Of a DNA stretch of 35,740 bases, positions 1-7,774 are shown in pieces. Numbering within the stretch: the stretch's first letter is position 1; the number at the start of each line of letters is the position of its first letter. Under the pieces are notes generated by a model that saw nothing but the letters and a program-made list of their open reading frames with translations, was not told where the DNA came from and searched no databases. Origin of the DNA: an uncultured Bacteroidia bacterium (lineage in GTDB: Bacteria > Bacteroidota > Bacteroidia > NS11-12g > UBA955); assembly GCA_938086785.1 (NCBI GenBank), contig CALKCM010000010.1, forward strand, positions 1 through 35,740, read 5' to 3'. A program made the translations under genes and the position numbers.

Positions 1-1220
1 AGCTTGGTTGCAAGCAATAAACATATCACCATTAAGGTACCGGCAGCTATGTAGGGTAATTTAAATTGGTAATGGTATAATACTCCCGCAATGGTTGGAG
101 CAACTACACGGCCTATGGCTCCTACTCCCTGAAATAAACCAAGAATCTTTCCTTGAGTTTTTGCATCTGCATTTTTAGATACCATGGCATTTAAACTAGG
201 CATTAACATGCCATTACCTAGGGCTAAACAAATAATGGCTAAGGCTGTAATTTGGTAAAAATACTCGGGTGCTGGAAAGGGTAAAATGGTTAAGCCTATA
301 CCCACCAATACCGTTCCTACAACCAGCATCTTTCGGAGTCCAAGTAAATTTTCAAATTTTTTGATTAGCAGGCCTTGAACCAAGGCGGTGCATATTCCAA
401 TGAAACCGAAAATGATATAAATGTAGTTTTCTGGAGTTTTATAGATCTCACTCCACATAAGTGCTGCATTGGTTTGCATAAGCACAAAAGCGGTAATAAA
501 AATAAGATTAATGGTAAATAGCTCGCCCAAAATGGGGGTTCTAAATGCGGGAATAAGTCCTGCGTATGCTTTAAGAAAGCCCTTATCTGAATTTGGGTTT
601 TTCTCTTTTAAGCTTTCTGGCAATCTCCAGAGTGCAAGGAAAAAATTAATAATACTAAGGCCGGCACTAAACAAACCGATGGTTAATAAGGAATCCCATT
701 GATAGACACTTGCAATGTATACCAAGGCTGCGCCAATAGCTGGCCCAAAGACGAATCCTAAGCCAAAAGCAGCCCCAATTAAACCCATTTTAGAGGCACG
801 ATCCTCGGGCGAAGTAATATCTGCTATGTAGGCCTGAGCAGTAGGTATATTGGCTGATCCGAGACCGGAGACCAAACGGCTAAGTATGAGCATGCTTAAT
901 CCTCCTGCAATACCAAAAAGAAGACTCCCACTGGCTGTTAATAATATTGTGGTTAAGAGAACCGGCCGGCGGCCAATTCGATCGCTTAGATTGCCTACGG
1001 CGGGAGAGAATAACAGTTGCATGAGCGAGAATGCCATGACAACAATACCTACCATAATATCGGGCTCTATACCCCAATTGGCTTGCACTGCATACTCTTT
1101 GGCAACTACGGGTAGTATTGGAATAATAATTCCAAAACCAAGAAGATCTAAAAAAATAGTAAACCAAAGGATTCCTAAGGAACCCGATCCGTCTCGTTTT
1201 TTCACTTTTTCCTGATGCAT
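1..1220 (-). CDS. MFS drug/H+ antiporter, TetA-like (DHA1), C-terminus cut by window edge
   Basis: I translated the reverse strand from ATG at 1220; the frame stays open to the left edge (about 405 codons), so only a short C-terminal tail should be missing. The product is a polytopic inner-membrane transporter. TM1 carries DLLGFGIIIPILP, the loop between TM2 and TM3 carries the MFS motif A as GNLSDRIGRRPVLL (about residues 66-79), and the next helices contain RLVSGLGSANIPTAQAYIAD followed by ITSPEDRA, closely resembling tetracycline/multidrug exporters of the TetA group. The substrate cannot be read from sequence. Its ATG overlaps the stop of the upstream gene by one base (TAATG), so it is probably translationally coupled as the third gene of the Fe-S/DUF trio. 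Confidence 0.9.
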   Translation of the reverse strand, partial: MHQEKVKKRDGSGSLGILWFTIFLDLLGFGIIIPILPVVAKEYAVQANWGIEPDIMVGIVVMAFSLMQLLFSPAVGNLSDRIGRRPVLLTTILLTASGSLLFGIAGGLSMLILSRLVSGLGSANIPTAQAYIADITSPEDRASKMGLIGAAFGLGFVFGPAIGAALVYIASVYQWDSLLTIGLFSAGLSIINFFLALWRLPESLKEKNPNSDKGFLKAYAGLIPAFRTPILGELFTINLIFITAFVLMQTNAALMWSEIYKTPENYIYIIFGFIGICTALVQGLLIKKFENLLGLRKMLVVGTVLVGIGLTILPFPAPEYFYQITALAIICLALGNGMLMPSLNAMVSKNADAKTQGKILGLFQGVGAIGRVVAPTIAGVLYHYQFKLPYIAAGTLMVICLLLATK

Positions 1221-1678
1221 TATTTTAACTTGTTTCCAACCCAGCTATCTTCCACTGGAATATACCCCTGATTTATCCAAGATTCGCATTGATTAACACT
1301 TAAATCAACAATTTTTTGTCCTTTGAGTTGGGCCAAATGTTCTGTATCCCTTTGGGCATGTAAACAGGTTCCGTTTTCAGCCAAGAGCCATTTACGGTCC
1401 ATAAAATCTACTTGATGTTTGCTAGAATATGTATTTAATATGAGATAGAGTTTATCGATGCTACACCCACTGGCGGGCTCGCTAGCTGCATTTACGCAAA
1501 CCACCAACAAGCGCCCTTTTAATTCAAAAGCTGCTTCGAGCGATTTTCCATGAGCTTGCCATTGAGCCACAAAGGCATCTAATTCATTTTGTAGCTCTTT
1601 ATTTTGAGCTTGGGTTAAGTCTTTGCTGCAAACAAAAATCCAAATTTTACTATCTGCGGCAAAGTGATTGAACATCAT
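1220..1678 (-). CDS. Conserved Bacteroidota protein (often misnamed 'ABC transporter ATPase')
   Basis: This 152-residue soluble protein belongs to a family that is common in Bacteroidota and often labelled 'ABC transporter ATPase', although no Walker A, Walker B or signature motif is present. Recognisable family features are the N-terminal KIWIFVCSKDLT strand, the QWQAHGKSLEAAFELKGRLLVVCVN segment, the SEPASGCSID element with a conserved cysteine, and a C-terminal PVEDSWVGNKL. The ASGCSID cysteine could be a functional thiol, but the role is unknown. Its ATG overlaps the stop of the Fe-S protein by four bases (ATGA), and its own stop overlaps the MFS start by one base. The three genes therefore form a coupled unit. 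Function unassigned. Confidence 0.85.
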   Translation of the reverse strand: MMFNHFAADSKIWIFVCSKDLTQAQNKELQNELDAFVAQWQAHGKSLEAAFELKGRLLVVCVNAASEPASGCSIDKLYLILNTYSSKHQVDFMDRKWLLAENGTCLHAQRDTEHLAQLKGQKIVDLSVNQCESWINQGYIPVEDSWVGNKLK

Positions 1679-2454
1679 AATTTGTTGGCGTCTGCAATCA
1701 GTTCTGAAATATCTTTTACTTCCACCGTCTGTTCTTTATCGAAGTGTTTTACACCATCTCTCATCATGGTCATGCAAAAAGGACAGTTTACTGCAACAAT
1801 ATCGGCATCGGTAGCAATGGCCTCTTCGGCGCGTTCTACGTTAATTTCTTTGTCTCCCTTTTCTGCATCTTTAAACATTTGGGCTCCTCCTGCTCCACAA
1901 CACAAACCATTGGTTTTGCATCGTTTCATTTCTACAAGATCTCCGTCCAACTTTTCCATTACCTGACGTGGCGCTTCATAAATATCGTTTGCTCTTCCGA
2001 GGTAACAACTATCGTGATAGGTAATTTTCTTCCCTTCATAAGCGCCTCCCTCAACGCTTAAAGCACCGGAGCTTAACAATTCGTTTAAAAATTGAGTGTG
2101 ATGAACAACATCATAATTGCCGCCTAAGCTGGGGTACTCATTTTTAAGAGTATTGAAACAATGCGGACAAGCGGTAACTACTTTTTTTACACCATACCCG
2201 TTTAAAGTTTCGATATTTTGCGTTGCTTGCATCTGGAACAAAAACTCATTTCCAGCGCGTTTGGCTGGATCTCCAGTGCATCCCTCTTCGTGACCCAATA
2301 TGGCAAATTTTACACCAGAAGCATTTAATATTTTTGCAAATGACTGCGTAACTCTTTGAGCACGTTCATCAAAACTACCTGCACATCCTACCCAAAATAA
2401 CACCTCTGGAGTCTCTCCCGCAGATGCATACTCTTGCATTGTTTTTGCCAACAT
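1675..2454 (-). CDS. Cysteine-rich (CCG-domain) Fe-S protein, HdrB/LldE/GlpC-like
   Basis: This 259-residue protein has two cysteine-rich CCG-type modules, as in heterodisulfide reductase HdrB, LldE and the C-terminal half of GlpC. The second module is canonical: C150 (HDSCYLGR), C185-C186 (GLCCGAGG) and C224/C227 (NCPFCM). The first is degenerate: C24 (VGCAG), a single C59 (EEGCTG) where a CC pair is usual, and C96/C99 (CPHCF). Such proteins bind an unusual non-cubane 4Fe-4S cluster or mediate electron transfer from a dehydrogenase partner. In Bacteroidota a longer Fe-S protein usually precedes this gene; here the upstream neighbour is a universal stress protein gene 125 bp away, so the electron donor is not in view. 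It ends in an ATGA overlap with the next gene. Confidence 0.88.
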   Translation of the reverse strand: MLAKTMQEYASAGETPEVLFWVGCAGSFDERAQRVTQSFAKILNASGVKFAILGHEEGCTGDPAKRAGNEFLFQMQATQNIETLNGYGVKKVVTACPHCFNTLKNEYPSLGGNYDVVHHTQFLNELLSSGALSVEGGAYEGKKITYHDSCYLGRANDIYEAPRQVMEKLDGDLVEMKRCKTNGLCCGAGGAQMFKDAEKGDKEINVERAEEAIATDADIVAVNCPFCMTMMRDGVKHFDKEQTVEVKDISELIADANKL

Positions 2455-2579
2455 AATTGCTGCAATTTACCAAATTAAACTGCTTTAGCAAAGGAATTTA
2501 TTCCACCACTTTTAAGATGGAGAAAGGGGGCAAATGAATCTAAAATTTATTGAATGAAAACACTGAATTTTCAGAAGGC

Positions 2580-3395
2580 TTATAAACCTCCGCCACCCAC
2601 GCCATCTACGTGATGATTGTGAATGCAGAAAACAGGATAGGGGCTTGAACCGACTAAGCGCATGGCGGAAGGTCCTAACATAAAGCCTGCGGACTCATTT
2701 TCGGTCATCGTAAATATGATTCCACAGTTCATTTTACCCGCATATTCTATTAAAGTACTGCATACTGGTTGACCCAGTTGCATACTGCTCCCATATTGAA
2801 CGCCTCGATTTTTCATGAAATCCTCGGCTTGAGACACATACACATTTACATATTTTTGGGTTTCTGAATCTTTGTGCTTACTCACCCCAAGAATATGTAC
2901 TACAGACCCAAAAACATTGGCTAAGGCAGATGCATAACTAAATTTCTGACGCGTCTCTGATGAAGAATCGACGGGCACTAAAATATTCTTAAAGTTAAAA
3001 TCTTTGGCCGCCTCTGGGATAATTAAAACAGGACAGTCGCAGCTATTGGCTACTTTGTATGCCGTACTCCCTAAAAATTGTGGCATAAACCCTTCCATTC
3101 CGTGGCTACCCATAACAACCAAATCGGGCCGAGTGTCTTTTTGCTCTTTTACAATGACTTGTGTTGGAGACCCTGAATGAATTTTAAAATTCAAGGATAC
3201 ATTCTGAACCTTTTCCAAGGCTTCAATGTATGCTTGAGCCTCCGGAGCATCTTTATCGTTCCGGCTAGTCATTACAAAAATCGTTTGAAATACGCTGTTA
3301 AACTTTCGACCGATTTCCACTGCTTTTCGAGCAGCTATTTGAGCTGCATTACTGTGATCATAAGCGATTAAAATTGTTTTGTAGTTCTGGGGCAT
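2580..3395 (-). CDS. Universal stress protein, tandem UspA domains
   Basis: This 271-residue cytoplasmic protein consists of two UspA folds. Domain 1 (about 1-128) starts with YKTILIAYDHS and carries an intact nucleotide-binding G-x2-G-x9-G-S motif (GSHGMEGFMPQFLGS), so it probably binds ATP. Domain 2 (about 134-262) starts with FKNILVPVDSSS, but the equivalent loop is degenerate (TENESAGFMLGPS), suggesting that only the first domain binds nucleotide. Tandem USPs of this length are common in Bacteroidota and are tied to stress or starvation survival. A promoter (-33 TTG, 20 bp, TATATTCG) lies just upstream at the end of the sprT-like gene, and an A/G-rich stretch (AAAAAGAAGA) precedes the ATG. 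Confidence 0.92.
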   Translation of the reverse strand: MPQNYKTILIAYDHSNAAQIAARKAVEIGRKFNSVFQTIFVMTSRNDKDAPEAQAYIEALEKVQNVSLNFKIHSGSPTQVIVKEQKDTRPDLVVMGSHGMEGFMPQFLGSTAYKVANSCDCPVLIIPEAAKDFNFKNILVPVDSSSETRQKFSYASALANVFGSVVHILGVSKHKDSETQKYVNVYVSQAEDFMKNRGVQYGSSMQLGQPVCSTLIEYAGKMNCGIIFTMTENESAGFMLGPSAMRLVGSSPYPVFCIHNHHVDGVGGGGL

Positions 3396-3422
3396 AATGT
3401 CTTCTTTTTAATGATTCCATAA

Positions 3423-3453
3423 CGAATATATGGCAATAATATGACAAATGCAA
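3423..3453 (-). promoter_or_regulatory. Promoter of the universal stress protein gene
   Basis: On the reverse strand TTG (3453-3451) is followed after 20 bases by TATATTCG (3430-3423), matching the Bacteroidota -33/-7 layout with one change in the -7 box. The start codon is 28 bases past the box, so the leader is about 20-24 nt. The -33 element is next to the sprT-like stop codon, which makes the USP gene separately transcribable. Confidence 0.5.
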
Positions 3454-3454
3454 G

Positions 3455-4069
3455 CTAATTAAGTGGTTTACACTTACTTACTCCTGGAACCAGATATTCT
3501 CTTCCCGTTTTGTCCTCTCGGCATTGATATCGGGTACGTTTTTTATGCAGCTTTGTAAATTCCATTCCATTTTTCAATTTAAATCTTCCATTAATAGAAA
3601 TATCATCTACCATAGCCCATTCACTATCAGAATCATAGCCATGCAACACTTTCATAAGTCCGGGATCACTACAACTACTTGCGTAGGGATTTTGCATATA
3701 TTTTATGAGCGCTTGATAAACATCTAAAGGAAAAATCTTGCCTTCCAACATAGGCTCGGTCACTTCTTTAAATTCTCTTTTCCACTCGGGACCATGAGGC
3801 GCTACTTTCGTTCCAAATTTTTCGAAGTTTAGCAAATGAGCAATCTCATGTAAAAAAGTAATGAGAAAGGAATAAGGATTTAAATCTCTGTTTAATGATA
3901 TTCTATGGGGCTGGCCATTCTGCTTGGGCCTGTAATCTCCCAGTTTGCTTAATCGTGGGTTTTTAATATTCAAATGAACCTTGTTGGTGAGAAGTAAATC
4001 TGCACAGTACACCTCTGAACCCAAGGGCACGTACTTTTTAAGATATTCTGATAACTCGGCTAAGGTCAT
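3455..4069 (-). CDS. SprT-like zinc metallopeptidase-domain protein
   Basis: This 204-residue protein has the SprT-like layout: HEIAH at 74-78 (zinc ligands H74 and H78, catalytic E75), followed by a third probable ligand H92 in PHGPEW. Eukaryotic relatives (Spartan) cut DNA-protein crosslinks. The bacterial family role is not established, so function is inferred only at the level of a zinc-dependent protease fold. The C-terminal region (about 150-204) contains C183 (YQCREDK) and C200 (VSKCKPL), spaced like remnants of a zinc ribbon. Its ATG overlaps the lhgO stop by four bases (ATGA), so the two are co-translated. Confidence 0.85.
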   Translation of the reverse strand: MTLAELSEYLKKYVPLGSEVYCADLLLTNKVHLNIKNPRLSKLGDYRPKQNGQPHRISLNRDLNPYSFLITFLHEIAHLLNFEKFGTKVAPHGPEWKREFKEVTEPMLEGKIFPLDVYQALIKYMQNPYASSCSDPGLMKVLHGYDSDSEWAMVDDISINGRFKLKNGMEFTKLHKKRTRYQCREDKTGREYLVPGVSKCKPLN

Positions 4070-5268
4070 TTATTTAATGAATGAATGACTCTTTCGCTAA
4101 TGGTATCGCCAATGCTTAGTGAACTGGTTGCCGCCGGACTTGGCGCATTTAACACATGGACACAAACCTCACTTTCTTGAATAAAAAAATCATCAATTAA
4201 GGTTCCATCTCTATGACAGGCTTGCGCCCTTACTCCAGCGCCGGCTGGCACTAAATCATCTTCGGTGATTGCGGGCATGAGTTTTTGAAGTGCTTTTACA
4301 AAGGCGGCCTTACTGTAAGATCTATAGTACTCGCCTAAGCCCGTTTTCCAATATTTCAATCCTACTTTCCTAAACCCTGACCATGATAAGCTCTCCCACA
4401 CTTCTTTCAAACTAAAGGATGTTTTAGTATAGCCTTCTCTTTTCCAGGCAAAAACAGCATTTGGACCTGCTTCAATCTCTCCGGTGATTCTGCGTGTAAA
4501 GTGAACTCCTAAAAAGGGGAAATTAGGATCTGGAACTGGATAAATTAAATTAGTAAGCATTTGAGATTTTTCTGGCTTTAAGTAAAAATACTCTCCCCTA
4601 AATGGGATGATACGCACATCTAATCGCTCTCCAGCCATACGCGCTACTTTATCGCAGTAGAGCCCCGCACAATTAATTAAAAGCTTTGACGAGACAAACT
4701 TACTTGAACAGGATATTTCAACATTCGTTTGGGTTTTCTCTATGGCTGTTACTTCTTCTCCTAAGGCTATTTCGCCTCCTAAACGGATCACTTCTTCTTT
4801 GAGTACCATGCTCACCGCTTTGTAGTCAATAATACCGGTTTGAGGAACCAGTATGGCTTTAATACCAGAAGAATATGGCTCCATCTCTTTAATTTCGTCT
4901 GAATTTAAGTATTTAAGGCCTTCTAAGCCATTTTCAATACCCCTTTGGTACAACTTTTCCAATCCCACTAACTCTGACTCATCCGTAGCAACAATAAGCT
5001 TCCCACATAAATCGTAAGGAATATTTTTTTCTTTACAGAAATCCAATAGTTGGTGATACCCTTTGATGCAATTGACGGCTTTCTCTGAGCCTGGCTTATA
5101 ATAAATACCACTGTGAATCACCCCGCTATTGTTTCCCGTTTGATGCACGGACACTTCCTTTTCTTTCTCAATAAGAATAAGTTTAATGTCTTTTTTTTTC
5201 TTCAATAATTGATAGGCTGTAGATAGCCCCACAATTCCACCCCCTACTATAGCTACATCGTATTTCAT
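4066..5268 (-). CDS. lhgO: L-2-hydroxyglutarate dehydrogenase/oxidase
   Basis: This FAD-dependent enzyme of about 400 residues oxidises L-2-hydroxyglutarate back to 2-oxoglutarate, passing electrons to the quinone pool or to oxygen, which removes a toxic side product of 2-oxoglutarate metabolism. It starts with a Rossmann motif (YDVAIVGGGIVGLSTAY), followed by the family signature HQTGNNSGVIHSGIYYKPGS and the C-terminal GAGVRAQACHRDG and LNAPSPAATSSLSIG. I chose ATG at 5268 over an upstream in-frame TTG at 5277, because a perfect -7 box (TATTTTTGC, 5282-5274) overlaps the TTG and ends five bases before the ATG. The mRNA is therefore predicted to be nearly leaderless. The sprT-like gene is coupled downstream. 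A run of nine A in the coding strand (residues KKKK near 25) is slippage-prone but sits in a normal reading frame. Confidence 0.93.
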   Translation of the reverse strand: MKYDVAIVGGGIVGLSTAYQLLKKKKDIKLILIEKEKEVSVHQTGNNSGVIHSGIYYKPGSEKAVNCIKGYHQLLDFCKEKNIPYDLCGKLIVATDESELVGLEKLYQRGIENGLEGLKYLNSDEIKEMEPYSSGIKAILVPQTGIIDYKAVSMVLKEEVIRLGGEIALGEEVTAIEKTQTNVEISCSSKFVSSKLLINCAGLYCDKVARMAGERLDVRIIPFRGEYFYLKPEKSQMLTNLIYPVPDPNFPFLGVHFTRRITGEIEAGPNAVFAWKREGYTKTSFSLKEVWESLSWSGFRKVGLKYWKTGLGEYYRSYSKAAFVKALQKLMPAITEDDLVPAGAGVRAQACHRDGTLIDDFFIQESEVCVHVLNAPSPAATSSLSIGDTISERVIHSLNK

Positions 5269-5273
5269 GCTTG

Positions 5274-5282
5274 GCAAAAATA
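5274..5282 (-). promoter_or_regulatory. -7 box of lhgO (TATTTTTGC)
   Basis: TATTTTTGC on the reverse strand fits TAnnTTTGC exactly and stands five bases before the lhgO ATG. No convincing -33 TTG is seen at the usual distance. The box decides the start: the TTG at 5277 falls inside it. Confidence 0.5.
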
Positions 5283-5397
5283 TACTAGACTTGGGTGCTA
5301 TTTAAAAAAATTTGACAAAACTTGAGCAATCGTAAAAAAGACAGTAGAAAATATCTACGGTTTGAGTGAGGAGCGCTATGCTTTTTCTGCTAGACTA

Positions 5398-6216
5398 TTA
5401 AAAATAACTTTTGGCAAGCAGCAACATCTTGCGATAGTTAGGAATTCGGATGCGCTCATTGAGTATCTGAGGAGCCTGTGTTTTTTCTATTTTCTCAAGC
5501 AGTTCGAGGTAGTAGATGTAGGCAGTATAAACTCCTTTTTTACAGCCTTGTGGTAGCATTTTTATACCTATAAGCGCATGATTAAAGTCTTCTTTAATAT
5601 CCTCTACAATAAAATCTTTATCTGCTTCTGTAAACAAATCAAAGTTCACATCCGGAAAATAACTTCTTCCCCTTTCTTCGAGATCTGATTTTATATCTCT
5701 TAAAAAATTAACTTTCTGGAAAGCAGCTCCTAAGGATTTGGCATAAGGCATTAATTCTTGGTAAAGAGTATCATCTCCATTACAAAAAACCTTGAGGCAC
5801 ATGAGGCCAACTACCTCAGCACTTCCATAGATGTAATCGCTGTAAGAATCGCTGTTGTGAACATTGGTTTCTAAGTCTTCTTCCATACTATTGAAGAAAG
5901 GCTCTATGAGGTCTTTACCAATATTATGTTTGTTTGCAGTTCTTTGAAATGAGTTTAAAATAGGATTTGTACTAATGCCTTTTTCTATTGCCTGGTATGT
6001 TTCTCTCTTAAAATCCTTGAGTAAACTTTCTTTGTCGAAGTCATGCATAGTATCCACAATTTCATCGGCTACTCGCACTATACCATAAATATTAAATATG
6101 TCTGGTCTAACATCTACGGTTAACATTCGAATGCCCAATGAAAAGCTTGTGCTGTAGTTTAGCGCAATGCGTCGACTGCAGTCTTCGCTGGATTTATGGA
6201 ATAAATCAATGCTCAT
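5398..6216 (-). CDS. crtB: Phytoene synthase (squalene/phytoene synthase family)
   Basis: This 272-residue enzyme condenses two geranylgeranyl diphosphates to phytoene, the first committed carotenoid step. Both aspartate-rich Mg2+/diphosphate sites are visible: DEIVD at 51-55 (after RVA) and the second as NFLRDIKSDLEERGRSYFPD, with D174 and D178. The N-terminal YSTSFSLG is also typical. The length is usual for bacterial CrtB. Its ATG lies inside the end of crtI (11-base overlap), so the two are coupled. Squalene synthase is an alternative within the fold, but adjacency to crtI makes phytoene synthase much more likely. No other carotenoid gene (crtY, crtZ, idi) follows. Confidence 0.94.
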   Translation of the reverse strand: MSIDLFHKSSEDCSRRIALNYSTSFSLGIRMLTVDVRPDIFNIYGIVRVADEIVDTMHDFDKESLLKDFKRETYQAIEKGISTNPILNSFQRTANKHNIGKDLIEPFFNSMEEDLETNVHNSDSYSDYIYGSAEVVGLMCLKVFCNGDDTLYQELMPYAKSLGAAFQKVNFLRDIKSDLEERGRSYFPDVNFDLFTEADKDFIVEDIKEDFNHALIGIKMLPQGCKKGVYTAYIYYLELLEKIEKTQAPQILNERIRIPNYRKMLLLAKSYF

Positions 6217-7678
6217 TTAAGATCCTTTCAGTGACTAACCTAGAACCAATAACTACAATGGGTAAACCTGTTCCAGGGTGAGTGCTAGCACCCACATAAT
6301 ATACATTATCAAATACTTCGTCCTTATTCGCAGGACGCAAAGCGCCTATTTGTTTTAGGCCGTGTGCCAAACCTAAGCCGCTTCCTCGATAGAGATTAAA
6401 CTTGTCTTGCCATTCCGTAGGAGTATATACCGTCTTACTCACGATATTATTTTTGATATCATAATCTACCCTTGACCCAAGGTCTTCTATTATTTCATCT
6501 GCCAATGTTTGAGCATCGCTCCAATCTGGTTTAACTCTTAAATCTGGAACAGGACAGAGAATAAATATATTCTCATGACCTTCCGGCGCGCAATTTGGAT
6601 TGCTTTTCGAAGCAACATTTACATAGTAATAGGGCTTTTTGGGTGTTACTTCTGTTCTAAAAATAGTATCTGCATATTCCTTAAAATTATCCCCTAAGAA
6701 ATAGTTGTGATGCTCAATGCCCGGAATCTTTCCTTTCACTCCAAGGTAAATGGTAAATGGAGACAAGGTCCAATCCATTTTATCCAATTTTTTCTCTGAA
6801 TATTTTTTCCTCCCAAGCATTTTACCTCTAAAAGCCGCGGCATCTGCATTTACTACATACACGTCAGCTTCCCATTTCTTGCCGTCTTGATCAATAAACC
6901 CATTTATTTCATCGCCCTTATAGTCTACATTTTTAATCTCAGTGCTGTAGGTGATTTCTATGTCACGCTCTTTCATAAGACCCAAAATACCTCGAACTAT
7001 ATTGTACATTCCTCCCTTAACATTCCAATAGCCGTCGTGCTCTAGCTCTGTATAATTGAGCAAGCCATATACGGCAGGAGTATTAAAAGGTGTTGCCCCT
7101 AAAAAGAAGGCAACCAAAGAAAAAATTATTTTTACATCTTCACTTTCGAAATAACGCTCTAATTCTCCCCAAAAGGTTCTAAACATTTTAGGCAAATGTT
7201 TCTTAGGCACCGTAGACATGCTAATCATATATTGCCAGAGGCTATCGAAATTTCGTTTAATTATTTTGTATTCTGTATCATGAAATACATTTTTTGCACC
7301 CAAAAGGTATTTTTTCACCTCTTTCTTAAAATTGGGTTCTATATGTTTAAATTCTGCCGCTAATTTGTCTAAATCTTTATAGATTTTGTAGGGCTTTTCA
7401 TTTCCCTCAATAAAGACTGTGTAAAGAGGGTTTAGCTCATTTAACTCAAAAGGAATGTCTATTTCTAGGTAATCAAAAAGCTCTTTAAACTCATAACTCA
7501 TGCTAAAGAAAGAGGGTCCAATATCAAAAGTAAACCCGTCTTTTTCTAAGATATTTAAGCGGCCTCCCGCCGTGTTCTCTTTCTCTATAATTCGGACGGA
7601 ATACCCATTTTTTTCCAATCTAAGAGCGGTGGCTAAACCTCCTAGTCCGCTTCCAATAATTAAGGCTGTTTTATTCAT
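6206..7678 (-). CDS. crtI: Phytoene desaturase
   Basis: This 490-residue FAD-dependent desaturase converts phytoene to lycopene-type products at the membrane. The N-terminal dinucleotide-binding motif is GSGLGGLATALRLEKNGY, followed by ENTAGGR (about residues 9-41). The C-terminal signature YYVGASTHPGTGLPIVVIGS (about 461-480) is typical of CrtI. Its end overlaps crtB by 11 bases, the classic crtI-crtB arrangement of Bacteroidota. A TACTTTGA sequence (one base shorter than the usual -7 box) lies just before the ATG. No MerR or LitR-type light regulator is adjacent. Confidence 0.95.
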   Translation of the reverse strand: MNKTALIIGSGLGGLATALRLEKNGYSVRIIEKENTAGGRLNILEKDGFTFDIGPSFFSMSYEFKELFDYLEIDIPFELNELNPLYTVFIEGNEKPYKIYKDLDKLAAEFKHIEPNFKKEVKKYLLGAKNVFHDTEYKIIKRNFDSLWQYMISMSTVPKKHLPKMFRTFWGELERYFESEDVKIIFSLVAFFLGATPFNTPAVYGLLNYTELEHDGYWNVKGGMYNIVRGILGLMKERDIEITYSTEIKNVDYKGDEINGFIDQDGKKWEADVYVVNADAAAFRGKMLGRKKYSEKKLDKMDWTLSPFTIYLGVKGKIPGIEHHNYFLGDNFKEYADTIFRTEVTPKKPYYYVNVASKSNPNCAPEGHENIFILCPVPDLRVKPDWSDAQTLADEIIEDLGSRVDYDIKNNIVSKTVYTPTEWQDKFNLYRGSGLGLAHGLKQIGALRPANKDEVFDNVYYVGASTHPGTGLPIVVIGSRLVTERILNEH

Positions 7679-7774
7679 GATTCAAAGTATCAACAATAAC
7701 AACAGATAGAAGGTTCAAATAGATACTGCAATTCTAAATGAAATATTCCAATGATTTGCAAATTCACTTAAAAT

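Noticed and set aside
880..1167. Open frame of 95 codons on the minus strand.
   Set aside because: It is another reading frame of the same MFS gene.
850..1215. Open frame of 121 codons on the plus strand.
   Set aside because: It lies entirely inside the MFS gene on the other strand, whose frame shows clear transporter motifs; the plus-strand product has no recognisable features.
1220..1678. ABC transporter ATPase, the usual database name.
   Set aside because: No Walker A, Walker B or signature motif is present, and the protein is too short for a nucleotide-binding domain.
5195..5212. Run of nine A/T in lhgO as a phase-variation tract.
   Set aside because: It encodes lysines in a normally conserved frame of a metabolic enzyme, so a switch is unlikely.
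5362..5556. Plus-strand frame upstream of lhgO, partly in intergenic DNA.
   Set aside because: Most of it is antisense to the crtB end, and the product is not protein-like.
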